Of a stretch of 7,747 nucleotides of DNA, positions 1 to 5,712 are shown piece after piece. Within the stretch, counting starts at the first letter, position 1. Each line of letters opens with the position of its first letter. A model generated the notes under the pieces. It worked only from the letters and a program-made list of their open reading frames with translations, searched no databases and was not told where the DNA came from. The DNA comes from an uncultured bacterium (GTDB lineage: Bacteria > Armatimonadota > UBA5829 > DSUL01): assembly GCA_937967775.1 (NCBI GenBank), contig CALCJH010000078.1, positions 1-7,747 of the forward strand, in the 5' to 3' direction. Made by a program: the position numbers and the translations under genes.

Positions 1-88
1 GCAACACGGGGCGGATCCATCCGCCCGGGCGATCTTCCACCTCTCCTGGAAAGCTGCCGGTTTCGGGTGCGCTGGTCTGCGTGGCCAT
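1..88 (-). CDS. Possible 5' end of an unknown gene (partial, runs off the left edge)
   Basis: On the minus strand an ATG at 88-86 opens a frame with no stop through base 1. It gives 29 residues beginning MATQTSAPETGSF and ending GGWIRPVL. A purine-rich GGAGAG lies directly upstream (plus-strand 90-95), though the spacing to the ATG is short. The frame lies 72 bp beyond the oxidoreductase stop codon on the same strand, so it may be the next gene of that transcript. No domain is recognisable from so few residues, and there is no hydrophobic signal sequence. An 18-bp near-palindrome (9-26, arms GGGCGGAT/ATCCGCCC with CC between) falls inside the coding stretch. With only 29 codons in GC-rich DNA, an open frame could be chance; the start and the Shine-Dalgarno-like sequence are the only support. 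Confidence 0.4.
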   Translation of the reverse strand, partial: MATQTSAPETGSFPGEVEDRPGGWIRPVL

Positions 89-102
89 ACTCTCCGGGGA
101 AG

Positions 103-144
103 ACGGGGGAAGCGCACACCCCTCACGATGCCCGCTTCCCCCGT
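103..144 (-). repeat. Perfect 12-bp inverted repeat between two minus-strand genes
   Basis: The arms ACGGGGGAAGCG (103-114) and CGCTTCCCCCGT (133-144) are exact reverse complements separated by an 18-nt loop. The structure begins 16 nt beyond the oxidoreductase stop codon on the minus strand and ends 14 nt before the possible next ATG. No run of T follows on either strand, so it is not a classical intrinsic terminator. It could be an mRNA-stabilising hairpin, an attenuator, or a dyad operator for the partial gene at 1-88. A second pyrimidine block (plus-strand GGGGAAG at 97-103) resembles part of the left arm and allows a competing pairing. Confidence 0.6.
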
Positions 145-160
145 GTATCAATCACAGCCG

Positions 161-1210
161 TCAGGCCTTGATGAGGATCTCCTTGCCCTTCTCGCTGGAC
201 TCGTAGACCCCGTCCAGGATGAGCTGGGTCATCAGAGCCTGCTCGCCGGTCACCAGCGGATCCCGGTCCTCACGGATGGCTGCGAAGAACTCCTTCAGCT
301 CCGCCTCGTAGGTATTGACCTGCGGCAGCATGGTGGGCTCTTCCACGATGACCCGCTGGTGGCGCTCCGTGTAGATGCGGAACGGATCCATGTCCGATCC
401 GCCCTCCGTGCCGAGGAGCGTGACGTTGAACTCATCCTTGCGGATGTTGGCCACAAAGCTCGCTTCGATGGACAGGGTGGCCCCGTTCTCGAAGCGCACG
501 AAGCCGGCCGCGTAGTCTTCAACCGTGTATTTGGCGGGATCCCACTCGCCCCAGGGGTTGAAGATGCCCTTGCGGTTTCCGAACTTGGTGTAGCACTGTC
601 CGGAGACCGCTACGGGCTTCGGGTGGCCCATCAGATACAGGGCCATGTCCAGCATATGGACGCCGAGGTCTATCATCGGGCCGCCGCCCTGCTTGTCTTT
701 CTCGATGAACACTCCCCAGGCGGGCACGCCGCGCCGGCGCAGCGCCCAGACGCGGGCGTAATAGATCTCGCCCAGCTCGCCCGCGTCAATCATCTTTTTC
801 AACAGCTGAACATCCGGCCGGAAGCGCTGACACTGCGCCACCATCAGCTTGCGGTTGTTCTCGCGCGCCGCCTGCACCATCGCCTTGGCCTCTTTCGCGT
901 TCATCGCGATGGGCTTCTCCACAATGACATGCAGCCCGGCTTTCAGCGCATCAATGGTCGGCTGTTTGTGATACAGGTTCGGGGTGCAGATGTCCACCGC
1001 GTCCAGCTTCTCGTTCTTGAGCATGTCGCGGTAGTCAGAATAGACCTTCGGCTTACCCTCGAACAGGTCGGCCGCCTGGCGTGCCGCCTCTTCGCTGACG
1101 TCGGCGATAGCGACGACTTCCACATCGTCCATCTTCTGGAGGGGAGGCATATGAGCGCCACGCGCAATGCCCCCGGCGCCTATAAAGGCGAGCTTGATCT
1201 TCTTGGCCAC
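161..1210 (-). CDS. Gfo/Idh/MocA family NAD(P)-dependent oxidoreductase
   Basis: Complete 349-residue protein, the usual size for the family. The N-terminal Rossmann fold has the dinucleotide-binding glycine loop GAGGIA at residues 11-16, and VEKP at 97-100 carries the conserved lysine (K99) of the family's active site. The C-terminal half has GGGPMIDLGVHMLD at about 175-188, where Asp181 and His185 are the expected substrate/catalytic residues. Family members oxidise or reduce sugars, inositols or other polyols with NAD(P), usually in the cytoplasm; the substrate cannot be read from sequence. No signal peptide or Tat motif is present. The start is GTG (1210-1208), giving MAKKIKLAFIGAGG. AGAGGA (1222-1227) lies 11 nt upstream, and any later start would damage the first beta strand. 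The nearest upstream gene is the helicase, 136 bp away, with no clear pathway link. The family is certain; the substrate is unknown. Confidence 0.93.
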   Translation of the reverse strand: MAKKIKLAFIGAGGIARGAHMPPLQKMDDVEVVAIADVSEEAARQAADLFEGKPKVYSDYRDMLKNEKLDAVDICTPNLYHKQPTIDALKAGLHVIVEKPIAMNAKEAKAMVQAARENNRKLMVAQCQRFRPDVQLLKKMIDAGELGEIYYARVWALRRRGVPAWGVFIEKDKQGGGPMIDLGVHMLDMALYLMGHPKPVAVSGQCYTKFGNRKGIFNPWGEWDPAKYTVEDYAAGFVRFENGATLSIEASFVANIRKDEFNVTLLGTEGGSDMDPFRIYTERHQRVIVEEPTMLPQVNTYEAELKEFFAAIREDRDPLVTGEQALMTQLILDGVYESSEKGKEILIKA

Positions 1211-1346
1211 TTGTCTTGCAGTCCTCTTTCCTCGAAGTTTCCGGTCCGCCGGCTGCGGCGAGCGCAGCGGAGCCTTGCCCGGGCCGTCCGGCCGGAGGAA
1301 TGGTTATCCGCTCTGCGGTCTGCCTCCTGCGCGCTGTGGTACGGGT

Positions 1347-3530
1347 TCAACCGGCCGCCCCGTTGCCCGCCCTTTCCAGCTTCGCGTATGCGAGCAGCAG
1401 CTTCTTCAGCCCCACACCACCCGCAAACATCACTGTCACCTGCGCCTCGTCTCCCCGGCCAGTGGCGCTGATGACCACCCCCGTCCCGAACTTCGGATGA
1501 GTGACCCTGTCCCCCTCCCGGAACGGGGAATCGCTGTCGTTGCTCACCACGGTGCGGACACGCGACGCGGCGGCCGCCCACCCATCCGTCACGGCGGAGG
1601 GTGCCTGGCCCTCGGCGAAGTATTCCGACGGTATCTCCTTCACGAAGCGCGAAAGGGTGGAACGGGCGCTCATCCCGTAGGCCATCCTGCGGAAGGCGTA
1701 GGTGAAGTGTAGTTCCTCCTTCGCCCGTGTCATCCCCACGTAGCACAACCGGCGCTCTTCCTCCAGCTGACGCGGCTCCGTCAGGGAACGGGAGTGCGGA
1801 AAAATCCCCTCCTCCAACCCGGTCATAAACACCACGGGGAACTCCAGGCCCTTGGCGGAGTGCAGCGTCATCAGCACCACGCTGTCAGCCCGGTCGTCCA
1901 GGCTGTCCACGTCGCTCACCAGCGCCACCTGAGCAAGAAACGCCTCCAGCGAAGTGTCCTCCGCCTGAGTGTCGAACAGTGCGGCAACCGAGACCAGTTC
2001 CTGCAGGTTCTCGATGCGGCCACGGGCTTCCATGGTGCGCTCGTTCTCCAGCTCCCGCAGGTAGCCGGTGCGCTCCAGGGTCTCCTTCATCAAGTCGCTC
2101 ACCGGCAACTCCGCCGCGCTGGCCCTCAGCCCCTCGATCAGATCCACGAACTCCCGGAGAGCACGCGCCGCCTTGGGCTGAAGATCGTCCACCGTATCGC
2201 GGTCGCGTGCTGCCTCATAGATGCTGATGCCTTTCGCGGCCGCGGCCTCCTCCAGACGGGCCACCGAAGCGGCCCCGATCCCGCGGGTCGGCACGTTCAC
2301 GATCCGCTTGAAGCTGATGTTGTCCGCGCTGTTGGCTACCAGGCGCAGGTAGGCGATGATGTCCTTGACCTCCTTGCGCTCCCAGAACCGCACACCCCCG
2401 ATGATGCGGTACGGGATACGGCGGTGCATGAACACCTCTTCGAACGGCCGGGACTGCGCGTTGGTGCGATACAGCACGGCGAAGTCCGAGGGCCGGCGGC
2501 CTCTCGCGATCTGTTCCTGGATGGCCTGAGCCACCAGATCGGCCTCGTGCTGCTCGTCAGCGGCCTCCCACAGGGTGAGCGGGCTGCCCGGACCATTCTC
2601 CGTCCACAGCCTCTTCTCCGCGCGCCTCTCGTTGGCGCTCACCACCTCGTGCGCCGCGTCCAGAATGATCTGCGTGGAGCGGTAGTTCTGCTCCAGCTTG
2701 ACCACGTGGGCGTCAGGAAAATCTCTCTCGAAGTTCAGGATGATGCTGATATCCGCTCCACGCCACGAGTAGATGGACTGATCGTCATCGCCCACCACCG
2801 TGATGTTCCGGTGCTCCTGCGCCAGCAGCTCCACGAAGCGGTACTGGGAATAGTTGATGTCCTGATACTCATCTACCAGGACGTGGCGGAACCTGCGCTG
2901 GTACTGATCGCGCGCATCTTGGCGCTCTTCCAGCAGGCGCACCGCGAACACGATGAGATCGTCGAAGTCCAACGCGCGCATCTCGCGGAGTTTGCGCTCA
3001 TACAGCCGCCACACTCCGGCAACCGTCTCCTCATACACGCCGGAGTGCTTCCGAAGGTAAGTGTCCGGGCCCAGCAGCTTCTCCTTGGCGTGGCTGATGG
3101 CCGACAGAACCCCGCGCGCGGGATAGCTGCGCTCGGGGATATTCAGCTCGTGCAGGCACTCCTTGATCAGGCGGATCTGATCTTCATCATCGAAAATGAC
3201 GAAGTTGCGGTCCAGGCCGATCTTCTCGCCGGATATGCGCAGCAGCCTGGCGCAGGTGGAGTGGAACGTTCCCGCCCACACCTCAGCCGCAGAGCGCTCC
3301 CCCAGGAGGGCCTCAATGCGGTCCTTCATCTCGCGGGCAGCGCGGTTGGTGAACGTGACGGCCAGGATCTGATCCGGCCGCGCCAGTCCCTGCCGGATCA
3401 GCCAGCCCACCCGGTGGGTCAGGACGCGTGTCTTGCCGCTCCCCGCTCCGGCGAAGACCAGAAGCGGTCCTCCCGGATGGGTCACGGCTTCTCTCTGAGG
3501 CGGATTGAGCCCGGCAAGGATGTCCGTCAT
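1347..3530 (-). CDS. pcrA: PcrA/UvrD-type ATP-dependent DNA helicase (SF1A)
   Basis: Complete 727-residue 3'-5' DNA helicase, the normal PcrA length. Such enzymes unwind DNA in nucleotide excision and mismatch repair, clear RecA filaments and help resolve replication-transcription conflicts. Visible motifs in order: Q-motif PQREAV (11-16), Walker A AGAGSGKT (27-34), Walker B DEYQD (220-224), motif III GDDDQSIYSWRGAD (247-260), motif IV LEQNYRS (279-285), motif V TLHSAKGLEFPVV (555-567) and motif VI CYVGMTRAKEEL (596-607). The C-terminus (about 668-718, FREGDRVTHPKFGTGVV and following) matches the Tudor-like domain that contacts RNA polymerase. The ATG at 3530-3528 overlaps the stop of the upstream transporter gene as ATGA. 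No Shine-Dalgarno sequence precedes it (TCTCACAATTATCCG), which suggests translational coupling. The frame stays open far upstream, but that extension is antisense-like shadow sequence across the transporter. UvrD and PcrA are hard to separate; the C-terminal domain favours PcrA. Confidence 0.96.
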   Translation of the reverse strand: MTDILAGLNPPQREAVTHPGGPLLVFAGAGSGKTRVLTHRVGWLIRQGLARPDQILAVTFTNRAAREMKDRIEALLGERSAAEVWAGTFHSTCARLLRISGEKIGLDRNFVIFDDEDQIRLIKECLHELNIPERSYPARGVLSAISHAKEKLLGPDTYLRKHSGVYEETVAGVWRLYERKLREMRALDFDDLIVFAVRLLEERQDARDQYQRRFRHVLVDEYQDINYSQYRFVELLAQEHRNITVVGDDDQSIYSWRGADISIILNFERDFPDAHVVKLEQNYRSTQIILDAAHEVVSANERRAEKRLWTENGPGSPLTLWEAADEQHEADLVAQAIQEQIARGRRPSDFAVLYRTNAQSRPFEEVFMHRRIPYRIIGGVRFWERKEVKDIIAYLRLVANSADNISFKRIVNVPTRGIGAASVARLEEAAAAKGISIYEAARDRDTVDDLQPKAARALREFVDLIEGLRASAAELPVSDLMKETLERTGYLRELENERTMEARGRIENLQELVSVAALFDTQAEDTSLEAFLAQVALVSDVDSLDDRADSVVLMTLHSAKGLEFPVVFMTGLEEGIFPHSRSLTEPRQLEEERRLCYVGMTRAKEELHFTYAFRRMAYGMSARSTLSRFVKEIPSEYFAEGQAPSAVTDGWAAAASRVRTVVSNDSDSPFREGDRVTHPKFGTGVVISATGRGDEAQVTVMFAGGVGLKKLLLAYAKLERAGNGAAG

Positions 3531-4435
3531 CGGATAATTGTGAGAAGAAGCGGCAAGCTCACCACGGATCCCAGTGTGGTGACCAGCGTGACCGCCGCCA
3601 CAAACGGCCCGTCCGAGCCCCCGCGCGCGGCCATCACTCCGGCGATGATGGAGACGGGCATCCCGGCCTGCAGCAGTGTCACCTGCCGCGCCAGCCCGTG
3701 CACTCCGAACAGGGTCAGTATGGCATACATGATGACCGGCATGCAAAACAGCTTCATCGCCGCGGCTACCAGGATGGGACCCCGGTTCCCCTCGAACGAC
3801 CGGGCTGAAAGCATCAGTCCCACGCTGATCATCGCAAGCGGCAGGGTGCAGGCGCCCAACCGCTCCAGCGCTCCGGTGATGGCGTCCGGGATGGCCAGGG
3901 GAGTGAGCACGGCTCCCAAAGCCATCGCCGGGATGGCCGGCAAACGGCGCGGTGAGACAACGTCGCGGATGGACGCATGGCTGCCTCCGTATTTCGACGC
4001 CAGCCAGAGTCCCAGAGTGTAGACGGGCAGCGACATGGCAAGCTCGCTGTACATCATCGCCACCACCAGAGCCTGCGGATCCCCGTGGAACGCCGCATCC
4101 ACCACAGGGATCCCCATGAAGGTGGTATTGCCGAAGCTGGCAGCCATCATGAAGGCGCCGGTCTGGGGACGGGACAATCTCAGCGGCCGCGCGACCTGCC
4201 GCGCGATGACAAGGCTGACGATGTTCGCCACATTCCCCGCCAGCACCACCAGCGCCAGTGTCCAGGACAGTTTCTGTCCGTAAAAGATACCGAACGCCAG
4301 AGCCGGGACCGTGGCGTAGATGATCAGAGAATTGATGACGCGGCCATCGGACTGCTGAAGGACATTCAGCTTCCGCAGCAGCACTCCCGTGAACAACAGA
4401 AGAAAGACGGACAGGACGGGTGCAAAGGTCTCCAT
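3527..4435 (-). CDS. AEC (auxin efflux carrier) family transporter
   Basis: Complete 302-residue, very hydrophobic inner-membrane protein with about ten predicted membrane segments; hydrophobic stretches fall near 5-20, 36-52, 58-78, 92-112, 122-146, 167-183, 196-212, 220-245, 250-268 and 278-300. Family hallmarks are GNTTFMGIPV (102-111) in the fourth segment, PLAMISVGLML (199-209), GMPVSIIAGVMAARGGSD (258-275) and TLGSVVSLPLLL (287-298). Bacterial members include malate/malonate and other carboxylate or amino-acid permeases; the substrate here is unknown. The ATG at 4435-4433 has no Shine-Dalgarno sequence, and a TACAAT hexamer lies only 12 nt upstream, so the mRNA may be leaderless or nearly so. 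Its stop codon overlaps the helicase start by 4 bp, so the two are very likely cotranscribed. It is divergent from the ferredoxin-like gene. Confidence 0.9.
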   Translation of the reverse strand: METFAPVLSVFLLLFTGVLLRKLNVLQQSDGRVINSLIIYATVPALAFGIFYGQKLSWTLALVVLAGNVANIVSLVIARQVARPLRLSRPQTGAFMMAASFGNTTFMGIPVVDAAFHGDPQALVVAMMYSELAMSLPVYTLGLWLASKYGGSHASIRDVVSPRRLPAIPAMALGAVLTPLAIPDAITGALERLGACTLPLAMISVGLMLSARSFEGNRGPILVAAAMKLFCMPVIMYAILTLFGVHGLARQVTLLQAGMPVSIIAGVMAARGGSDGPFVAAVTLVTTLGSVVSLPLLLTIIR

Positions 4436-4447
4436 TGTCTGGAAGGG

Positions 4448-4453
4448 ATTGTA
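4448..4453 (-). promoter_or_regulatory. Candidate -10 element for the transporter-helicase operon
   Basis: On the minus strand the hexamer TACAAT matches five of six bases of the sigma-A -10 consensus and ends 12 nt before the transporter ATG. Transcription would start about 6 nt before the start codon, consistent with the absence of a Shine-Dalgarno sequence. No convincing -35 hexamer is visible at 16-19 bp spacing (the sequence there is AGCAGG), so this rests on one box and its position in a divergent intergenic region. Confidence 0.35.
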
Positions 4454-4504
4454 GATGCAGCGCCCGTTTGCCTGCTAGATTCGCGGGTATCGCACGATGG
4501 GGAG

Positions 4505-4510
4505 TACAAT
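4505..4510 (+). promoter_or_regulatory. Candidate -10 element for the ferredoxin-like gene
   Basis: TACAAT on the plus strand lies 42 nt before the ATG at 4553, so an mRNA would carry a leader of roughly 36 nt. The -35 position (about 4482-4487, CGCGGG) does not resemble TTGACA. It is the counterpart of the minus-strand TACAAT at 4453-4448, and the pair divides the 117-bp divergent region. Confidence is limited by the missing -35 box. Confidence 0.35.
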
Positions 4511-4520
4511 GAGCGCAGAA

Positions 4521-4541
4521 GGCCCTGCCCGGGCCGGGAGG
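4521..4541 (+). promoter_or_regulatory. GC hairpin next to the ribosome binding site of the ferredoxin-like gene
   Basis: GGCCC (4521-4525) and GGGCC (4531-4535) can pair around the loop TGCCC. GGGAGG (4536-4541), the Shine-Dalgarno sequence, follows immediately, 11 nt before the ATG. The ribosome binding site supports the chosen start at 4553 over the ATG at 4509, which is in another frame. The hairpin may keep the adjacent site open or modulate it; a 5-bp stem is weak evidence for regulation. Confidence 0.4.
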
Positions 4542-4552
4542 AAGTTGACGGG

Positions 4553-4882
4553 ATGCCCCTGTATGAACGTCACGTGTTCGTCTGCACCACGGGGAAGGAC
4601 TGCCCCAACCGCGGCAGCCAGCAGGTGCGGGACACACTGAAAGCCATGGCCAAAGAAGCCGGACTGCCGGTGCGCATCAACAACTGCGGTTGCCTGGGGC
4701 AGTGCGGACGCGGCCCGAACGTGGTGGTCTACCCGGAAGGTCACTGGTATCAGGCGGTCGGAACGGAGGATCTGCCGGACATTCTGGAATCGCTGAGGAC
4801 CGGCCAACCCGTGCTGCGGCTGCTCAACCCGCGGCATCACCCCGATGCGCTGGCGTCTGGAAAGGCGGCGGACGCAGGCTGA
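4553..4882 (+). CDS. Small thioredoxin-like [2Fe-2S] ferredoxin domain protein
   Basis: Complete 109-residue protein. The N-terminus HVFVCTTGKDCPNRGS (7-22) and the later block NCGCLGQCGRGPNVVVYPEG (44-63) are the two halves of the thioredoxin-like [2Fe-2S] ferredoxin fold. The likely cluster ligands are Cys11, Cys17, Cys47 and Cys51. Cys45 is an additional cysteine beside the second pair. WYQAVGTEDLPDILESL (65-81) matches the usual end of the domain; the last 25 residues look unstructured. Related domains occur as free ferredoxins and as electron-transfer modules of hydrogenase and NADH dehydrogenase (NuoE-like) subunits; this one stands alone, so its redox partner is unknown. It is cytoplasmic, with no signal or membrane segment. 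The start ATG is set by GGGAGG 11 nt upstream; the frame is open farther upstream, but that portion lies antisense to the transporter. It is divergent from the transporter and 184 bp before the sigma gene. Confidence 0.88.
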   Translation: MPLYERHVFVCTTGKDCPNRGSQQVRDTLKAMAKEAGLPVRINNCGCLGQCGRGPNVVVYPEGHWYQAVGTEDLPDILESLRTGQPVLRLLNPRHHPDALASGKAADAG

Positions 4883-4897
4883 GCAGGCCGCGCGCGA

Positions 4898-4941
4898 TTC
4901 GTACTCCGGCGCGCGCCACTTCGTACTCCGGCGCGCGCCAC
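4898..4941. repeat. Two perfect tandem 22-bp repeats with an internal palindrome
   Basis: Copies at 4898-4919 and 4920-4941 are identical over 22 bp. Each is TTCGTACTCC, then the self-complementary GGCGCGCGCC, then AC. The sequence just before copy 1 (GGCCGCGCGCGA, 4886-4897) resembles a decayed tail of a further copy. The repeats begin 16 bp after the ferredoxin-like stop codon and end 125 bp before the sigma start. No other copy is visible in this window. They may be a dispersed intergenic repeat, a protein-binding tandem site or an RNA hairpin element. Confidence 0.85.
4908..4939 (+). terminator. Possible terminator-like hairpin formed by the two repeat copies
   Basis: GGCGCGCGCC of copy 1 (4908-4917) can pair perfectly with GGCGCGCGCC of copy 2 (4930-4939) across a 12-nt loop, giving a ten-base-pair all-GC stem 25 nt after the ferredoxin-like stop. 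No U-tract follows (the next bases are ACATTGAAGG), so intrinsic termination would be inefficient by the usual model. A pause, an mRNA 3'-end protector or a Rho-assisted end are alternatives. Confidence 0.35.
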
Positions 4942-4992
4942 ATTGAAGGGCGGCCTCTGTTGATGGGTCTAAACTTGCAGAGAACGGATAGC

Positions 4993-5000
4993 GAGGAGGG
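4993..5000 (+). promoter_or_regulatory. Strong Shine-Dalgarno-like sequence 67 bp before the annotated sigma start
   Basis: GAGGAGGG is the best ribosome-binding match in the region, yet it lies 66 nt before the GTG at 5067. It sits 6 nt before a CTG at 5007 that is in frame with the sigma gene; the first in-frame stop upstream is TAG at 4989-4991. It may mark a longer sigma product begun at CTG, or it may be fortuitous. The annotated GTG has its own AAGGAG (5058-5063) but only 3 nt of spacing. Confidence 0.35.
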
Positions 5001-5066
5001 CCAGCTCTGCTGCAGGCCGCTGAAAGTGCCGCCGCGCCCGCGCGGGACAGAGGGTCGAAGGAGCAG

Positions 5067-5699
5067 GTGAGCCCGTCCGCCGGGCTGCGGCAGCCCGAAG
5101 AAGCCGACGCCGCTCTGGTGCACAAGGCGCGCAGCGGCGATCTGAACAGCTTTGGCGAGCTGGTGCGGCGTCACGAGCGGACGGTGCAGGGCATCGTCAC
5201 GCGTATGATCCCATCGTCTGATGATGCCGAGGACGTGGTGCAGGAGGTGTTCGTTTCGGCGTGGCAAGGGCTCCAGAGATTTCGGGGCGATGCCCGGTTC
5301 TCCACATGGCTTCACACCATCGCCGTGAATGCTACCCTCAAGCGCATCCGGCAGATGAGACGTCACGGGCAGGTCTCTCTGGACGACCCGGAGAGCGGGA
5401 CCGCGGAGCGGCTGGCGGCCGACGCTGCGGGACAGCCGTTCGAGCAGGCGGTATCGGCGGAGGAGAAGGCAGCCGTCCGGCGCGCCCTGCAGAACCTTTC
5501 GGACAACCACAGGATGACAGTGGTCCTCTATTACTTCGAGGAGCATCCGTGTGAGGAGATCGCCCGGATGATGGGCTGCTCGGTGGGAACGGTGTGGTCG
5601 CGGCTCCACTACGCCTGCAAGAAGCTGAAGCAGGAGTTGCGGGATCTCCGGGGCGGTGACGGCGCTCCCGGAGCGCGGGGAGAACGGTCGGACGCATAG
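5067..5699 (+). CDS. ECF-type RNA polymerase sigma factor (sigma-70 family, RpoE-like)
   Basis: Complete 210-residue group 4 sigma factor. Region 2 spans about 15-95: DAALVHKARSGD, then the core-binding helix DDAEDVVQEVFVSAWQGL (52-69) and the -10 recognition part FRGDARFSTWLHTIAVNATL (72-91). A variable acidic linker (about 105-130) follows. Region 4 spans about 135-190: LQNLSDNHRMTVVLYYFE, then helix-turn-helix CEEIARMMGCSVGTVWSRLHYACKKLKQEL, for -35 recognition. Regions 1 and 3 are absent, as expected for ECF factors. The GTG start keeps all of region 2; AAGGAG precedes it with only 3 nt spacing, and a longer form from CTG 5007 is possible but would add only a low-complexity Ala-rich tail. 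The anti-sigma gene follows after 13 bp. It probably directs an extracytoplasmic stress regulon and may autoregulate. A GTCTAAA (4967-4973) upstream resembles ECF -10 boxes but lacks a clear GGAAC -35. Confidence 0.94.
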   Translation: MSPSAGLRQPEEADAALVHKARSGDLNSFGELVRRHERTVQGIVTRMIPSSDDAEDVVQEVFVSAWQGLQRFRGDARFSTWLHTIAVNATLKRIRQMRRHGQVSLDDPESGTAERLAADAAGQPFEQAVSAEEKAAVRRALQNLSDNHRMTVVLYYFEEHPCEEIARMMGCSVGTVWSRLHYACKKLKQELRDLRGGDGAPGARGERSDA

Positions 5700-5712
5700 G
5701 ACGATTTCAGAG

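Noticed and set aside
9..26. 18-bp near-palindrome as an operator site
   Set aside because: It lies inside the possible coding frame of the left-edge gene, and short GC palindromes are frequent here; nothing else supports a binding site.
1211..1346. Possible terminator between the helicase and oxidoreductase genes
   Set aside because: Only short GC hairpins are visible (for example GCTGCG/CGCAGC with a 5-nt loop at about 1252-1268) and no T-run follows on the minus strand; it is not distinguishable from chance in GC-rich DNA.
128..1471. Long open frame on the plus strand (447 codons) across the oxidoreductase
   Set aside because: It lies antisense to a clear Gfo/Idh/MocA gene; its composition is what reverse reading of GC-rich coding sequence produces, and no family motifs are seen.
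1794..4022. 742-codon open frame on the plus strand
   Set aside because: It is antisense to the helicase and part of the transporter, both of which have complete motif sets; long antisense frames are common at this GC content.
3977..4552. N-terminal extension of the ferredoxin-like frame
   Set aside because: It is antisense to the transporter; the ribosome binding site and the family's N-terminus place the start at 4553.
3531..4637. N-terminal extension of the helicase frame up to 4637
   Set aside because: The extension runs through the transporter gene in another frame and across the divergent intergenic region; the helicase length and Q-motif fit a start at 3530.
4898..4941. CRISPR array
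   Set aside because: The 22-bp units are directly abutting with no spacers, there are only two, and no cas gene is nearby.
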